DNA of 64,000 nucleotides from Halopseudomonas xinjiangensis (GTDB lineage Bacteria; Pseudomonadota; Gammaproteobacteria; Pseudomonadales; Pseudomonadaceae), in contig DRFO01000031.1 of NCBI GenBank assembly GCA_011050525.1, forward strand, positions 62,001 to 126,000. The letters are read 5' to 3'. The notes beneath the pieces are model-generated. The model was not told the origin of the DNA. It searched no databases and worked only from the letters and a program-made list of their open reading frames with translations. Numbering within the stretch: position 1 is the stretch's first letter; every line of letters starts with the position of its first letter. Shown here piece after piece: positions 1 to 8,612 of the stretch. The position numbers and the translations under genes are program-made.

Positions 1-2
1 CC

Positions 3-524
3 AGTGAATTCATCCCCCTGAATATCGCCGTTCTGACCGTCAGCGATACCCGCACTATCGACACCGATACCTCCGGCCAGTTGCTGGCTGACAGTGCTCG
101 CGAGGCTGGCCATAACATTGCCGACCGGCAATTGCATCCTGACGACATTTATCAGATTCGTGCTGTGGTGTCGGACTGGATTGTTCGGCCCAACGTGCAG
201 GTAGTGCTGATCACCGGCGGTACGGGGTTTACCGGACGTGACAGCACGCCGGAGGCCATTGCGCCGTTGCTGGACAAAACCGTAGACGGTTTTGGTGAGC
301 TCTTCCGCCATGTCTCATGGGAGGAAATAGGCACCTCGACGCTGCAATCCCGTGCGCTGGCAGGCCTGGCAAATCGCACCCTGATAGTCTGCATGCCTGG
401 ATCGACCGGAGCCTGCCGCACAGCGTGGAACCGCATCCTCAAGGAGCAATTGGATAACCGCACCCGGCCCTGTAACTTCGTGCAGCACCTGACCCCTGGT
501 CCGGCGTGCGAGAGTCGCGCATGA
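3..524 (+). CDS. moaB: Molybdenum cofactor biosynthesis protein B, 5' end outside the window
   Basis: MoaB/MogA-type protein that binds and adenylylates molybdopterin in cofactor synthesis. The reading frame is already open at base 3 and runs to a TGA at 522-524, so the start codon and a few N-terminal residues lie outside the window. Family marks are visible: the NIAVLTVSDTR strand near the N-terminus, the ITGGTGFTGRDSTPEA pterin-binding loop and the MPGSTGA turn near the C-terminus. The stop overlaps the ATG of moeA (ATGA), which indicates translational coupling. The first in-frame ATG inside the window is at base 81, but conserved sequence upstream of it shows that it is not the start. Confidence 0.93.
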   Translation, partial: SEFIPLNIAVLTVSDTRTIDTDTSGQLLADSAREAGHNIADRQLHPDDIYQIRAVVSDWIVRPNVQVVLITGGTGFTGRDSTPEAIAPLLDKTVDGFGELFRHVSWEEIGTSTLQSRALAGLANRTLIVCMPGSTGACRTAWNRILKEQLDNRTRPCNFVQHLTPGPACESRA

Positions 525-1726
525 GTTTGATGACGGTCACCCAGGCGCTGGAACAACTACTGGACAGTGCTGCAAGCGAAGCCTTCCCTGGCAGTGAAAC
601 CATCCCCTTGGGCCTGGCGCTTGGCCGCGTTCTGGCTGCGCCTATACAAGCCGCCCATGACGTTCCGCCATGGGATAACAGCGCGATGGACGGCTATGCG
701 TTTAACTCCGCGGATCTGGCTGCCGCCATGGATCACGGCCTATCTGTCAGCCAGCGAATCATGGCCGGCATGGCCCCCATGCCTCTGCAACCAGGAACCT
801 GCGCCCGTATATTTACTGGCGCACCGATGCCTGAGGGTGCGGACGCTGTCGAGATGCAGGAAAACGTGAGCGAGGACGGTGGCGTGGCCCGGCTGACGCA
901 AAGCGTGAAGCAGGGGCAGAATATCCGCCCGCGTGGCCAGGATATCTGTTCCGGCTCTAGCCTGCTCCGGGCCGGTCACATTCTGCGGCCGCAGGATATG
1001 GGTCTGATCGCTTCGGTCGGTGTCGCCCAGGTGGATGTGTGTCGGGTGTTGCGGGTGGCCGTGATATCTACCGGCGACGAGCTTGTCGAACCCGGGTCTC
1101 CGCTGGGTGCGGGACAGATTTACAACAGCAACCGCTTTACGCTGATCGGCGCGCTCCAGCGTCATGGCCAGCACGTCATAGACGGAGGCATTTTGGTCGA
1201 CGACATTGACCAGACTCGCGCCCGGCTGCAGGAACTGAGCGGCCAGGCTGATTTGATCATCACCTCCGGTGGAGTTTCCGTCGGGGAAGCAGACTGTCTG
1301 GGCAAGGTGCTGCGTGATTATGGCCGGATTGATATGTGGAAGCTGGCGATAAAACCCGGCAAACCCTTTACCCTGGCGCGCTTTGCCGATACGCCAGTAC
1401 TGGGCCTGCCCGGTAATCCAGCCGCATCGCTGGTGACCTTTCTGCTGTTGGTGCGCCCTTATCTGCTGCGGCGGCTGGGCAGCCACGAAACCGCGCCGAC
1501 AGGCCTGCCTGTTTCCTCAGGATTTGCCTGGCCAAAGGCAGGCAGCCGCGATGAGTATGTGCGCGCGCGAATTGATCAGGGCCAGGTAGTGCTGGCAGGA
1601 AATCAAAGTTCCGGTGTATTGAGTAGCGCCAGCGAGGCCAGCGGGCTGGTGCTTATCCCTGCAGGCACAACGGTTCAACCAGGGCAGCCGCTAACCTACC
1701 TGCCGTTTACCGGCCTGCTTGGCTGA
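521..1726 (+). CDS. moeA: Molybdopterin molybdenumtransferase MoeA
   Basis: MoeA inserts molybdate into adenylylated molybdopterin, the step after the MoaB/MogA reaction. The 401-residue product has the family marks in order: DNSAMDGYAF near residue 50, the STGDEL strand at the start of the central MogA-like domain, TSGGVSVGEAD, and GLPGNPAAS near residue 300, followed by the C-terminal domain. A GTG at 506 in the same frame would add five residues. I chose the ATG at 521 because it forms an ATGA overlap with the moaB stop. The gene is cotranscribed with moaB, and an oxidoreductase that needs the cofactor lies about 0.5 kb downstream on the other strand. Confidence 0.95.
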   Translation: MSLMTVTQALEQLLDSAASEAFPGSETIPLGLALGRVLAAPIQAAHDVPPWDNSAMDGYAFNSADLAAAMDHGLSVSQRIMAGMAPMPLQPGTCARIFTGAPMPEGADAVEMQENVSEDGGVARLTQSVKQGQNIRPRGQDICSGSSLLRAGHILRPQDMGLIASVGVAQVDVCRVLRVAVISTGDELVEPGSPLGAGQIYNSNRFTLIGALQRHGQHVIDGGILVDDIDQTRARLQELSGQADLIITSGGVSVGEADCLGKVLRDYGRIDMWKLAIKPGKPFTLARFADTPVLGLPGNPAASLVTFLLLVRPYLLRRLGSHETAPTGLPVSSGFAWPKAGSRDEYVRARIDQGQVVLAGNQSSGVLSSASEASGLVLIPAGTTVQPGQPLTYLPFTGLLG

Positions 1727-1764
1727 CTCGTCCCTTTCCGCATGAACCTGGATAGATCCAGACA

Positions 1765-1800
1765 TAAAAAAGCCCATGCCGACGAGAATCAGCACGGGCT
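1765..1800 (-). terminator. Rho-independent terminator of grxD
   Basis: On the minus strand AGCCCGTGC pairs with GCATGGGCT (one G-T pair; arms 1792-1800 and 1771-1779) around a 12-base loop and is followed by a run of T residues (plus-strand A run at 1766-1771). It lies 19 bases beyond the grxD stop. The hairpin could also slow transcripts leaving moeA, but the T tract is only on the grxD side. Confidence 0.8.
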
Positions 1801-1818
1801 AGCTGGATCTGTAGAGCC

Positions 1819-2139
1819 TTACTGAGGCTGAACTGCACCCTTGATCATGGTTTCCAGTTCGCCAGATTCATGCAGTTCGAGAATGATATCGCTGCCGCCA
1901 ACCAGCTCACCGCCAATCCACAACTGAGGAAAGGTCGGCCAGTTCGCATACTGCGGAAGCTGAGTGCGAATGTCAGGATTCTGCAGGATGTCCACATAGG
2001 CGAACTTCTCTCCGCAGCTCATCAGCGCTTGCACTGCACGGGCTGAAAAACCGCACTGCGGCGCGTTTGGGGCGCCTTTCATGTAGATCAGTACGGGGTT
2101 GCTGCCGATCTGTTCTTTAATGGTATCGATAGTGTCCAT
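1819..2139 (-). CDS. grxD: Monothiol glutaredoxin, Grx4 type
   Basis: The 106-residue single-domain glutaredoxin carries the monothiol CGFS active site (APQCGFSARA, about residues 26-35), the WPTFPQLWI strand with the cis-proline, and the GGSDI glutathione-binding turn. Proteins of this family coordinate a [2Fe-2S] cluster in a dimer with two glutathiones and pass clusters to target proteins, often with a BolA partner. It is transcribed alone and has its own terminator. A [4Fe-4S] molybdoenzyme gene lies next to it, and the bfd/bfr iron storage genes are 13 kb away. A client relation to either is only a guess. Confidence 0.95.
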   Translation of the reverse strand: MDTIDTIKEQIGSNPVLIYMKGAPNAPQCGFSARAVQALMSCGEKFAYVDILQNPDIRTQLPQYANWPTFPQLWIGGELVGGSDIILELHESGELETMIKGAVQPQ

Positions 2140-2214
2140 GACAAATCCTCATAGCATGCGCAGGCATGGATTGGGGGCCCGCAAAGGCACATAGTGTACA
2201 GCAAAAGAGGCCGG

Positions 2215-4305
2215 CTATGCTGCCACCACCTGTACCGACACACCATTAAGCGCTGCGTTACCGGTAACTGGATCCAGAAACCGCTCGTCGGTCAGGTCAT
2301 TGGCACTGACGCCAGCGTGCGCCGCAGCGATATCCTGCCTGCTGCCCTGCCGGTTATGTCCCCAGCCATGCGGCAGACTGACAACCCCTTCGAGCATCTC
2401 ATCACTGGCGCAAACAGCCACCCTCACCTCTCCAACTCTGGAGCTGATCAGCACGTCCTGGCCGTCAATCAGACCACGACGCTCAAGATCCACCGGGTTC
2501 ATCAGAAGCTGGTCGCGCGGCTTGCCTTTGACCAGGCGCTGGTAGTTATGCATCCAGGAGTTGTTGCTGCGCACGTGGCGGCGTCCGATCAGACGCAGCT
2601 CGCCGTCACGCGGCCTGGTCTGGTCCAATTCTCCAACGAAGCGTTGAACGTCTGCCAGCATGGCCTCTGGTGCGCATTCGATACGACCGCTTGCGGTTTG
2701 CAAGCGCCCAAGCAAGTTGGGCTTCAACGGCCCCAGATCGATACCATGCGGATGTTCCTTCAACACATCAAGGGTAAGGCGATCCCGATAAGGGCCGGCG
2801 CGCAGCGCAAAATCAAGCATTTGCGAAGGGGGCATGGTCTGACGGCTTTCCTGACCGGTCGCCCGCGCAAACGCCTGCCCCAGGCCTACAAAAATCTCCC
2901 AGTCATCCAGACTGCCGTCCGGTTTAGGCAGTACCGGCTGGTTGTACCGGGTAACATTGCGCACCGCGAAATTATTGAAGGTGATGTCGTAGTGGTCGTG
3001 CTCCAGGCTGGAAGTCGGCGGCAGGATGACGTCAGCGTGACGAGTCGTTTCGTTTATGTAGATATCGATGCTGACCATGAACTCCAGGCCCGCCAGCGCC
3101 TGGTCCAGCTGTCGTCCATTCGGCGTGGACAGTACCGGATTGCCTGCGGTAGTCACCAAAGCACGCGTCTTACCTTCGCCTGGGGTAAGCATTTCCTCTG
3201 CCAGTGCCGCAACCGGAATCTCTCCATTGAATTCAGGCAGCCCTGACACACGGCTCTGCCATTGGTTGAAATGCCCCGGCTTGCCTTTGGTGACATCGAA
3301 GGCCGGCTCGGGGCAAACTGCCCCGCCAGGCTGGTCGAGATTACCGGTGACCAGATTGATGATCTGAATAAGCCACTGGCAAAGGGTGCCGTAGCGCTGC
3401 ACCGAGACGCCCATACGGCCGTAGCAAACTGCTCGCTCGGCGCCGGCAAACTCGCGCGCCAGTTGCCGGATACGCTCGGCCGGTATTCCACAGTGCAGCG
3501 CCATATCCTCGACTTTGATGTGCTTGACCGCTTCGCGAACCTGCTCCAGCCCCAGGGTCACCTCCAGCGCCGGGCTGGATTTGGTCAATGACTCGTCGAA
3601 CAAGGTACTGAGTATCCCCAGCAGCAGAGCCGCGTCCGTGCCAGGCTGGATGAATAAGTGCTCGCTTGCCTGTTCGGCGGTTTCGGTTCGCCGGGGATCA
3701 ATCACCACCAGCTTGCCGCCCCTGGCCTTGAGCGCCTTGATGCGTTTACCGACGTCCGGCACCGTCATGATGCTGCCATTGGATGCGATGGGGTTGGCGC
3801 CCAGCATCAGAAAATAATCGGTATGGTCTATATCGGGAATCGGGATCATCAGCATGTGGCCATACAGCCATAGTGACACCAGATGATGCGGAAGCTGATC
3901 GACGGATGTGGCGGAATAGCGCTGACGCGTTTTCAGCTGACCCATAAAATAGTTGCCGTGCGTCATCGAGCCGTAGTTATGCACGTTCGGGTTGCCCGCG
4001 TAAACGGCCACCGCATCGCGGCCGTGCTCTGCCTGGATGGCTGCCAGCCGGCTTGCGACCAGATCAAAGGCTTCGTTCCAGGCTATCGGTTGCCAGCTAT
4101 CCCCTACCCGCTTTACCGGTTGCCGCAGGCGCTGCGGGTCATTCTGAATATCCTGCAACGCCACGGCCTTGGGGCATATATGGCCGCGGCTGAACGGATC
4201 GTCAGGATCTCCCTTGATGGACAGGATGACCTCACCTTCGGTCACTATGGTCAGGCCGCAAATAGCTTCGCAGAGATGGCAGGCGCGGTGATGTGTAACA
4301 GGCAT
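2215..4305 (-). CDS. Molybdopterin oxidoreductase with N-terminal [4Fe-4S] site
   Basis: A 696-residue member of the bis-MGD molybdoenzyme superfamily (formate dehydrogenase, nitrate reductase and BisC relatives). The cluster ligands are C9, C12, C16 and C44 (CHLCEAIC followed by GHICPKA). Next come the central cofactor domains (MLGANPIASNGS, VVIDPRRTETA, RMGVSVQRYGT) and a C-terminal beta-barrel domain starting near residue 580 (LIGRRHVRSNNSWMHN). I chose the ATG at 4305 over an upstream one at 4371 because the cluster motif normally lies within ten or so residues of the start. There is no twin-arginine signal, so it should be cytoplasmic. No electron-transfer subunit is encoded beside it. 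The substrate cannot be told from sequence. Near residues 120-130, where many relatives carry the metal-ligand Cys or Sec, I see DQLPHHLVS without Cys. Confidence 0.88.
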   Translation of the reverse strand: MPVTHHRACHLCEAICGLTIVTEGEVILSIKGDPDDPFSRGHICPKAVALQDIQNDPQRLRQPVKRVGDSWQPIAWNEAFDLVASRLAAIQAEHGRDAVAVYAGNPNVHNYGSMTHGNYFMGQLKTRQRYSATSVDQLPHHLVSLWLYGHMLMIPIPDIDHTDYFLMLGANPIASNGSIMTVPDVGKRIKALKARGGKLVVIDPRRTETAEQASEHLFIQPGTDAALLLGILSTLFDESLTKSSPALEVTLGLEQVREAVKHIKVEDMALHCGIPAERIRQLAREFAGAERAVCYGRMGVSVQRYGTLCQWLIQIINLVTGNLDQPGGAVCPEPAFDVTKGKPGHFNQWQSRVSGLPEFNGEIPVAALAEEMLTPGEGKTRALVTTAGNPVLSTPNGRQLDQALAGLEFMVSIDIYINETTRHADVILPPTSSLEHDHYDITFNNFAVRNVTRYNQPVLPKPDGSLDDWEIFVGLGQAFARATGQESRQTMPPSQMLDFALRAGPYRDRLTLDVLKEHPHGIDLGPLKPNLLGRLQTASGRIECAPEAMLADVQRFVGELDQTRPRDGELRLIGRRHVRSNNSWMHNYQRLVKGKPRDQLLMNPVDLERRGLIDGQDVLISSRVGEVRVAVCASDEMLEGVVSLPHGWGHNRQGSRQDIAAAHAGVSANDLTDERFLDPVTGNAALNGVSVQVVAA

Positions 4306-4396
4306 GGGAGTCACTCTATGACTTTTATAAGCAGATCGTGCCACTCTAGGCTTCATCCCGGCACCCGGCAAGTACCAGAATATGCCGCTATAGATT

Positions 4397-4410
4397 GTAC
4401 GAATTCGTAC
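4397..4410. promoter_or_regulatory. Perfect 14-base palindrome in the divergent oxidoreductase-argF region
   Basis: GTACGAATTCGTAC is a perfect inverted repeat in the 266-base space between the divergent oxidoreductase gene (start 4305) and argF (start 4572). It could be an operator for either gene. I cannot match it to the Pseudomonas ArgR consensus, so the regulator is unknown. Confidence 0.35.
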
Positions 4411-4571
4411 CGCCCGTCCCTGTAGTTGTCATGGTTATTTGCCATCGAACGGATTTTACCGATAAGATCGCGGCTTCTCTTTTTCGGGTATGGCTTGTAC
4501 CGGGCTTTAAGGTCACGGTAAGGCTCACTGTTTCCGGTCGACAGCCGACCGAGGTAATCGGGTAGTACAAC

Positions 4572-5477
4572 ATGACAGCACGGCATTTTCTTTCGTTGAT
4601 GGATTGTTCACAGTCTGAGCTGGTCAGCCTTATCAAGCGCGGCGTCGAGCTCAAGGCGCTTCACCGTCAGGGTGCCATCTACGAGCCGTTGAAGAACCGT
4701 GTGCTGGGAATGATCTTCGAGAAAGCGTCGACACGCACCCGGGTATCCTTCGAAGCCGGCATGATCCAACTGGGTGGCCAGGCGATCTTTCTGTCGCCAC
4801 GCGACACTCAGCTGGGTCGCGGAGAGCCGATTGAGGACAGCGCCCGGGTGCTCTCGAGCATGGTTGACGCCGTCATGATCCGCACCTTCGCCCACGCAGA
4901 ACTGCAAACCTTTGCCGCGCACTCCAAGGTACCAGTCATCAATGGTCTGACCGACGATCTGCACCCCTGTCAGCTGCTTGCGGATATGCAAACCTATCTG
5001 GAGCACCGTGGCTCGATTCAAGGCAAGACCGTGGCCTGGATCGGCGATGGCAATAACATGTGCAATACCTTTATTCAGGCCGCCGTTCAGTTTGATTTCA
5101 ATCTGCGCATCGCCTGCCCTGAAGGGTTCGAGCCAGATCAGCAGTTCCTCGACCAGGCCGGCGACCGCGTCATGCTGACTCGCGACCCGCGCGAAGCAGC
5201 CGCTGGCGCACATCTGATTAATACCGACGTCTGGGCTTCCATGGGTCAGGAAGACGAAGCTGAATCGCGTCTCAAGCGCTTCGCCCCTTTCCAGGTTACC
5301 CCGGCCACCCTCGATCTGGCGGATGAATCCGTACTCTTCATGCATTGTCTGCCCGCTCACCGCGGTGAAGAAGTCAGCACTGAATTGATGGACGACCCGC
5401 GTAGCGTAGTCTGGGACCAGGCGGAGAACCGTCTGCATGCGCAAAAAGCCCTGGTAGAATTTTTGCTGGTCGATTAA
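4572..5477 (+). CDS. argF: Ornithine carbamoyltransferase, anabolic
   Basis: Transfers the carbamoyl group from carbamoyl phosphate to ornithine to make citrulline in arginine synthesis, in the cytoplasm. The 301-residue protein has the carbamoyl-phosphate motif STRTRVSFE near residue 50, the HPCQ motif ([11 protein letters not shown]) near residue 130, and the ornithine-site motif [11 protein letters not shown] near residue 265. The length fits anabolic ArgF of pseudomonads, which is shorter than catabolic ArcB. No arc genes are near, which also favours the biosynthetic role. An ABC ATPase gene follows 12 bases downstream and is probably in the same transcript. Confidence 0.96.
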   Translation: MTARHFLSLMDCSQSELVSLIKRGVELKALHRQGAIYEPLKNRVLGMIFEKASTRTRVSFEAGMIQLGGQAIFLSPRDTQLGRGEPIEDSARVLSSMVDAVMIRTFAHAELQTFAAHSKVPVINGLTDDLHPCQLLADMQTYLEHRGSIQGKTVAWIGDGNNMCNTFIQAAVQFDFNLRIACPEGFEPDQQFLDQAGDRVMLTRDPREAAAGAHLINTDVWASMGQEDEAESRLKRFAPFQVTPATLDLADESVLFMHCLPAHRGEEVSTELMDDPRSVVWDQAENRLHAQKALVEFLLVD

Positions 5478-5489
5478 TCCGGAGCATTC

Positions 5490-6611
5490 ATGGCGGATCA
5501 ACACGGCACCATCCTGGAGCTGAATGAATTGTCCTGCGGGTACGCAGGACACAAGGTGGTGCAGAACCTGAGCATTCATCTCAAGGCGGGCGACATAGGC
5601 TGCCTGCTGGGACCGTCCGGGTGCGGCAAGACGACTACCCTGAGAGCCATTGCCGGTTTTGAGCCAATCACTAGCGGCGAAATACGTCTGGCGGGGGACG
5701 TTCTGTCTTCGCCCGCCATGCGCACCCCGCCCGAGCACCGGCGAATCGGCATGGTATTTCAGGATTACGCTCTGTTTCCGCATCTCACCGTCCACGACAA
5801 CGTCGCCTTCGGCATCAACAAGCATCCCGAGCGCAAGCGAATCGTCGAGGAATTGCTGGATCTGGTTAAACTGACTCCCCTGGGCCGGCGCTATCCCCAC
5901 GAGCTGTCCGGCGGGCAGCAGCAACGGGTAGCGCTGGCTCGCGCCTTGGCGCCTGACCCCAAACTGCTTTTGCTCGATGAGCCCTTCTCCAACCTGGATG
6001 GGGAATTGCGGCGCCGGCTGTCAGCGGAGGTCCGCGAAATCCTCAAACTGCGCGGTACCAGCGCCATGCTGGTCACCCACGACCAGAGCGAAGCGTTCGC
6101 CGTCTGCGATCAAGTTGGCGTGTTGAAGGAAGGACGCCTGCAGCAGTGGGATACTCCCTACAACCTGTATCACGAACCCATCACGCCGTTTGTGGCAAGC
6201 TTCATTGGCCAGGGGTATTTCATCCGTGGTCAGTTGCTGACGCCCGATACCGTACAGACCGAACTAGGCGTGATCCGCGGCAATCGGGCCTATCAACTAC
6301 CCGCCGGCAGCGCTGTGGATGTTCTGCTGCGCCCGGATGACATTGTCGGACAGGCTGACAGCACCCTGTTCGGTACTATTGTCGGCAAGACCTTCCTGGG
6401 CGCGGCCACACTTTACCGGCTGCAATTATCAACAGGGAGCATTCTGGAGTCGATCTTTCCGAGCCATGATGACCATCTGATGGGCGAGCAGCTGGGCATT
6501 CGGATCGCCGCAGACCATCTGGTGATTTTCGCTGCGCAGGGGAGCGTCAATGTGCATGCCCAGTTACCGCTGGAACAGGTTCTGGATACTGGCACCGCAG
6601 GGTCGGCCTGA
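5490..6611 (+). CDS. ABC transporter ATP-binding protein, FbpC/PotA-like
   Basis: A 373-residue ATPase with Walker A GPSGCGKTTT near residue 42, Q-loop VFQDYALFPHL, signature LSGGQQQRVALARAL, Walker B LLLLDEPFSNLD and switch VTHDQ. Behind the ATPase core there is a C-terminal TOBE-like regulatory domain (VLLRPDDIVG and following), as in Fe3+, spermidine and sulfate importers. No permease or substrate-binding protein gene is adjacent, so the transported substrate is not defined. The gene follows argF by 12 bases, and I recall the same pair in P. aeruginosa. It may serve permeases encoded elsewhere. Confidence 0.9.
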   Translation: MADQHGTILELNELSCGYAGHKVVQNLSIHLKAGDIGCLLGPSGCGKTTTLRAIAGFEPITSGEIRLAGDVLSSPAMRTPPEHRRIGMVFQDYALFPHLTVHDNVAFGINKHPERKRIVEELLDLVKLTPLGRRYPHELSGGQQQRVALARALAPDPKLLLLDEPFSNLDGELRRRLSAEVREILKLRGTSAMLVTHDQSEAFAVCDQVGVLKEGRLQQWDTPYNLYHEPITPFVASFIGQGYFIRGQLLTPDTVQTELGVIRGNRAYQLPAGSAVDVLLRPDDIVGQADSTLFGTIVGKTFLGAATLYRLQLSTGSILESIFPSHDDHLMGEQLGIRIAADHLVIFAAQGSVNVHAQLPLEQVLDTGTAGSA

Positions 6612-6626
6612 AGCGAGCCTGCTGAC

Positions 6627-6650
6627 GCTGCCGATTTCAAAACCGGCAGC
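6627..6650 (+). terminator. Hairpin after the argF-ABC gene pair
   Basis: GCTGCCG and CGGCAGC form a seven-base stem around a 10-base loop, 15 bases after the ABC gene stop and just before the end of the convergent hydrolase gene. No T run follows, so it may be a weak or factor-assisted terminator. Confidence 0.5.
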
Positions 6651-6665
6651 ATTCAGCCCATAGCG

Positions 6666-7925
6666 TCAGTTTTCCAACGGCCCGTAGAGTATCTTGCTGA
6701 CTTTTCCGTGCACTGCCCTGGAATACTGGTAATCAGTGTTCTGCAGCATGCCAAGCGTGATGATCTGGTTGGCTGGATCGACCCACATCCAGGTTCCCTG
6801 GATTCCCCACCACCAGTAGGTTCCGACAGGAAGATGGCCGGCCTTGGCAGGATCGTCGACCACCGCCACGTTCAGGCCGAAGCCATTGCCGGGCGCCCAG
6901 TTGGGGCCCTGAACATTGTCCGGCAACTGGTTGCTGGCCATCATCCTCACGGTCTCGGGTTTCAGCAGGCGTGTCCCCTCCAGCTCGCCCTCGTTGAGCA
7001 GCATCCGTGCGAAGCGCAGGTAGTCATCCATGCTGGAGACCAGCCCGCCGCCCCCGTTGAGAAAAGCCGGCTTGCTGAGAAATGACGTATTGGGCACTGC
7101 TTCCAGGCCGCCTTCGGCAGGACGATAAGTAGTCGCCAGGCGCGCGGCCTTGTCCGCCGGGGCGTAGAAGTCGGTATCGTGCATCTCCAGCGGTTGAAAA
7201 ATACGCGTCTCGAGGAATTGGTCAAAGGGCATACCCGAGACGACTTCAATCAGCCGCGCCTGGATATCAACTGATACGCTGTAGTGCCACAAGGTGCCGG
7301 GCTGCTGGCGCAGCGGAATCTTCGCCAGCTTGTCGACCATATCCGCCAGTGTGGATTCGGGGTCCAGCACGTCTGCCTCGACATATAGCGTGTCGACCTG
7401 GGACTGCGAAAAACGGCCGTAGGTAAAACCACCGGTATGTGTCATCAGTTCGCGGATCGTGACCGGATGAACGGCCGGCTCGGTTATCGGCCGACCGTTG
7501 GGGCCGTCTTCCTTGGCTACTTCGAGACCTTTCAGCGCTGGCAGATACTTCTCTACCGGATCATCCAGATTCAGCTTGCCGTCTTCGTACAGCATCAGTA
7601 CGGCGGCCCCCGTTATCGGCTTGGTCAGGGAAAAGATCTTGTAGAGAGTGTCCTCACCCAGGGGCTTCTGTTCAGCCAGATTCTGAAACCCGGCGCGGTC
7701 ACGGTGAACAACCTCGCCGTTCTGATACACCAGCGTGGCGACACCCGCCAGCTTCCCATTATCCACCTCAGCCTGCATTGCTTCAGATAAACGCTCCAGC
7801 CACTGCGCTGAGATTTTGTACGGCCCTGCCTCCTCGGCAAAAAGCGCTGGGCTGAACAACGCTGTCACGATGGCGGAGCAGGCAAACCAAAGCCGCGTGG
7901 CGGCTGGGAAGGTAGACCAATGCAT
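6666..7925 (-). CDS. Exported serine hydrolase of the beta-lactamase class C / EstB family
   Basis: A 419-residue protein with a cleavable Sec signal peptide (hydrophobic stretch near residues 12-29, cleavage likely after LFA). The catalytic Ser-x-x-Lys is FSLTKPITG near residue 103 and the Tyr-x-Ser/Asn-type motif is HYSVSVD near residue 220. Near the C-terminus GIQGTWMWVDP stands where true class C beta-lactamases have KTG. This pattern is typical of esterases and peptidases of the family (EstB-like), so ester or peptide hydrolysis in the periplasm is more likely than antibiotic resistance. It is transcribed alone and converges with the ABC gene. Confidence 0.85.
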   Translation of the reverse strand: MHWSTFPAATRLWFACSAIVTALFSPALFAEEAGPYKISAQWLERLSEAMQAEVDNGKLAGVATLVYQNGEVVHRDRAGFQNLAEQKPLGEDTLYKIFSLTKPITGAAVLMLYEDGKLNLDDPVEKYLPALKGLEVAKEDGPNGRPITEPAVHPVTIRELMTHTGGFTYGRFSQSQVDTLYVEADVLDPESTLADMVDKLAKIPLRQQPGTLWHYSVSVDIQARLIEVVSGMPFDQFLETRIFQPLEMHDTDFYAPADKAARLATTYRPAEGGLEAVPNTSFLSKPAFLNGGGGLVSSMDDYLRFARMLLNEGELEGTRLLKPETVRMMASNQLPDNVQGPNWAPGNGFGLNVAVVDDPAKAGHLPVGTYWWWGIQGTWMWVDPANQIITLGMLQNTDYQYSRAVHGKVSKILYGPLEN

Positions 7926-8090
7926 GGCAGTAATTCTCTGTTTTTGTATGGTGGCCGATACAATACTGGCTAATAGCTTTTTGCGCTAGCTGGCGGAGGT
8001 GTCTCGCGACACGTTCTGAAACGATCTGTTGCTGATAAAGACGTCTGAGAGGAATAGTCTTGCTGGTATGTACAACAAAAGAGGCCTTCC

Positions 8091-8612
8091 ATGAATCGCA
8101 GAACCCTGATAGCCGGACTGATGACCTTCCCTGCCCTGTCCGTGGTGAGCCGCCTCAGCCTGGGCGGCGCCCAGACCCACGAGGTTGCCATGAAATTCAC
8201 CCCTCTTGAAGTTCCGCATAGCTACTGGCGCGACAAGGTGAGTGCGCAGGCTTACGAAGTTCTGTTTGAGGAAGCCACCGAGCCCGCCGGCAGTAGTCCG
8301 CTGGATGACGTTGACGAGGAAGGAACCTTTGTTTGTGCGGCTTGCTACTTGCCTATGTTTGACAGCGAGAGCAAGTTCGATAGTGGCACCGGCTGGCCGA
8401 GCTTCACCCAGCCAATCGAAGGGCATATGGCAACAAAGCAGGACTTCAAAATGATCTGGCCGCGCACGGAATATCATTGCGCCCGGTGTGGCGGCCATCA
8501 GGGCCACGTATTCAATGACGGCCCGCCACCTCGAGGTGAGCGCTGGTGCAATAATGGATTGGCGCTGCGATTTGTGCCTATCGATGAGACACTGCCGGAG
8601 CTGAGAGCATGA
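8091..8612 (+). CDS. msrB: Peptide-methionine (R)-S-oxide reductase MsrB, exported
   Basis: Reduces the R-epimer of methionine sulfoxide in proteins. The 173-residue product has the MsrB marks: a zinc-binding CAAC near residue 83, GTGWPSFTQP near residue 102, the second zinc pair RCGGHQGHVF, and the catalytic Cys in RWCNNGLALRF. In front of the domain is an N-terminal segment starting MNRRTLIAGLM with a twin arginine and a hydrophobic stretch. It looks like a Tat or Sec signal, so the enzyme is probably periplasmic. The stop overlaps the msrA start (ATGA), so the two enzymes should be made together. Confidence 0.93.
   Translation: MNRRTLIAGLMTFPALSVVSRLSLGGAQTHEVAMKFTPLEVPHSYWRDKVSAQAYEVLFEEATEPAGSSPLDDVDEEGTFVCAACYLPMFDSESKFDSGTGWPSFTQPIEGHMATKQDFKMIWPRTEYHCARCGGHQGHVFNDGPPPRGERWCNNGLALRFVPIDETLPELRA

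Noticed and set aside
2194-3246. 350-residue plus-strand frame opposite the molybdoenzyme
   Set aside because: Antisense shadow; no recognisable motif, while the minus-strand frame has all family motifs.
4608-5924. 438-residue minus-strand frame opposite argF and the ABC ATPase gene
   Set aside because: It crosses two certain genes on the other strand and has no motif.
6666-7925. Antibiotic-resistance beta-lactamase
   Set aside because: The Ser-x-x-Lys and Tyr motifs are there, but the KTG-type motif is replaced, as in EstB-like esterases, and no ampR-like regulator is adjacent.
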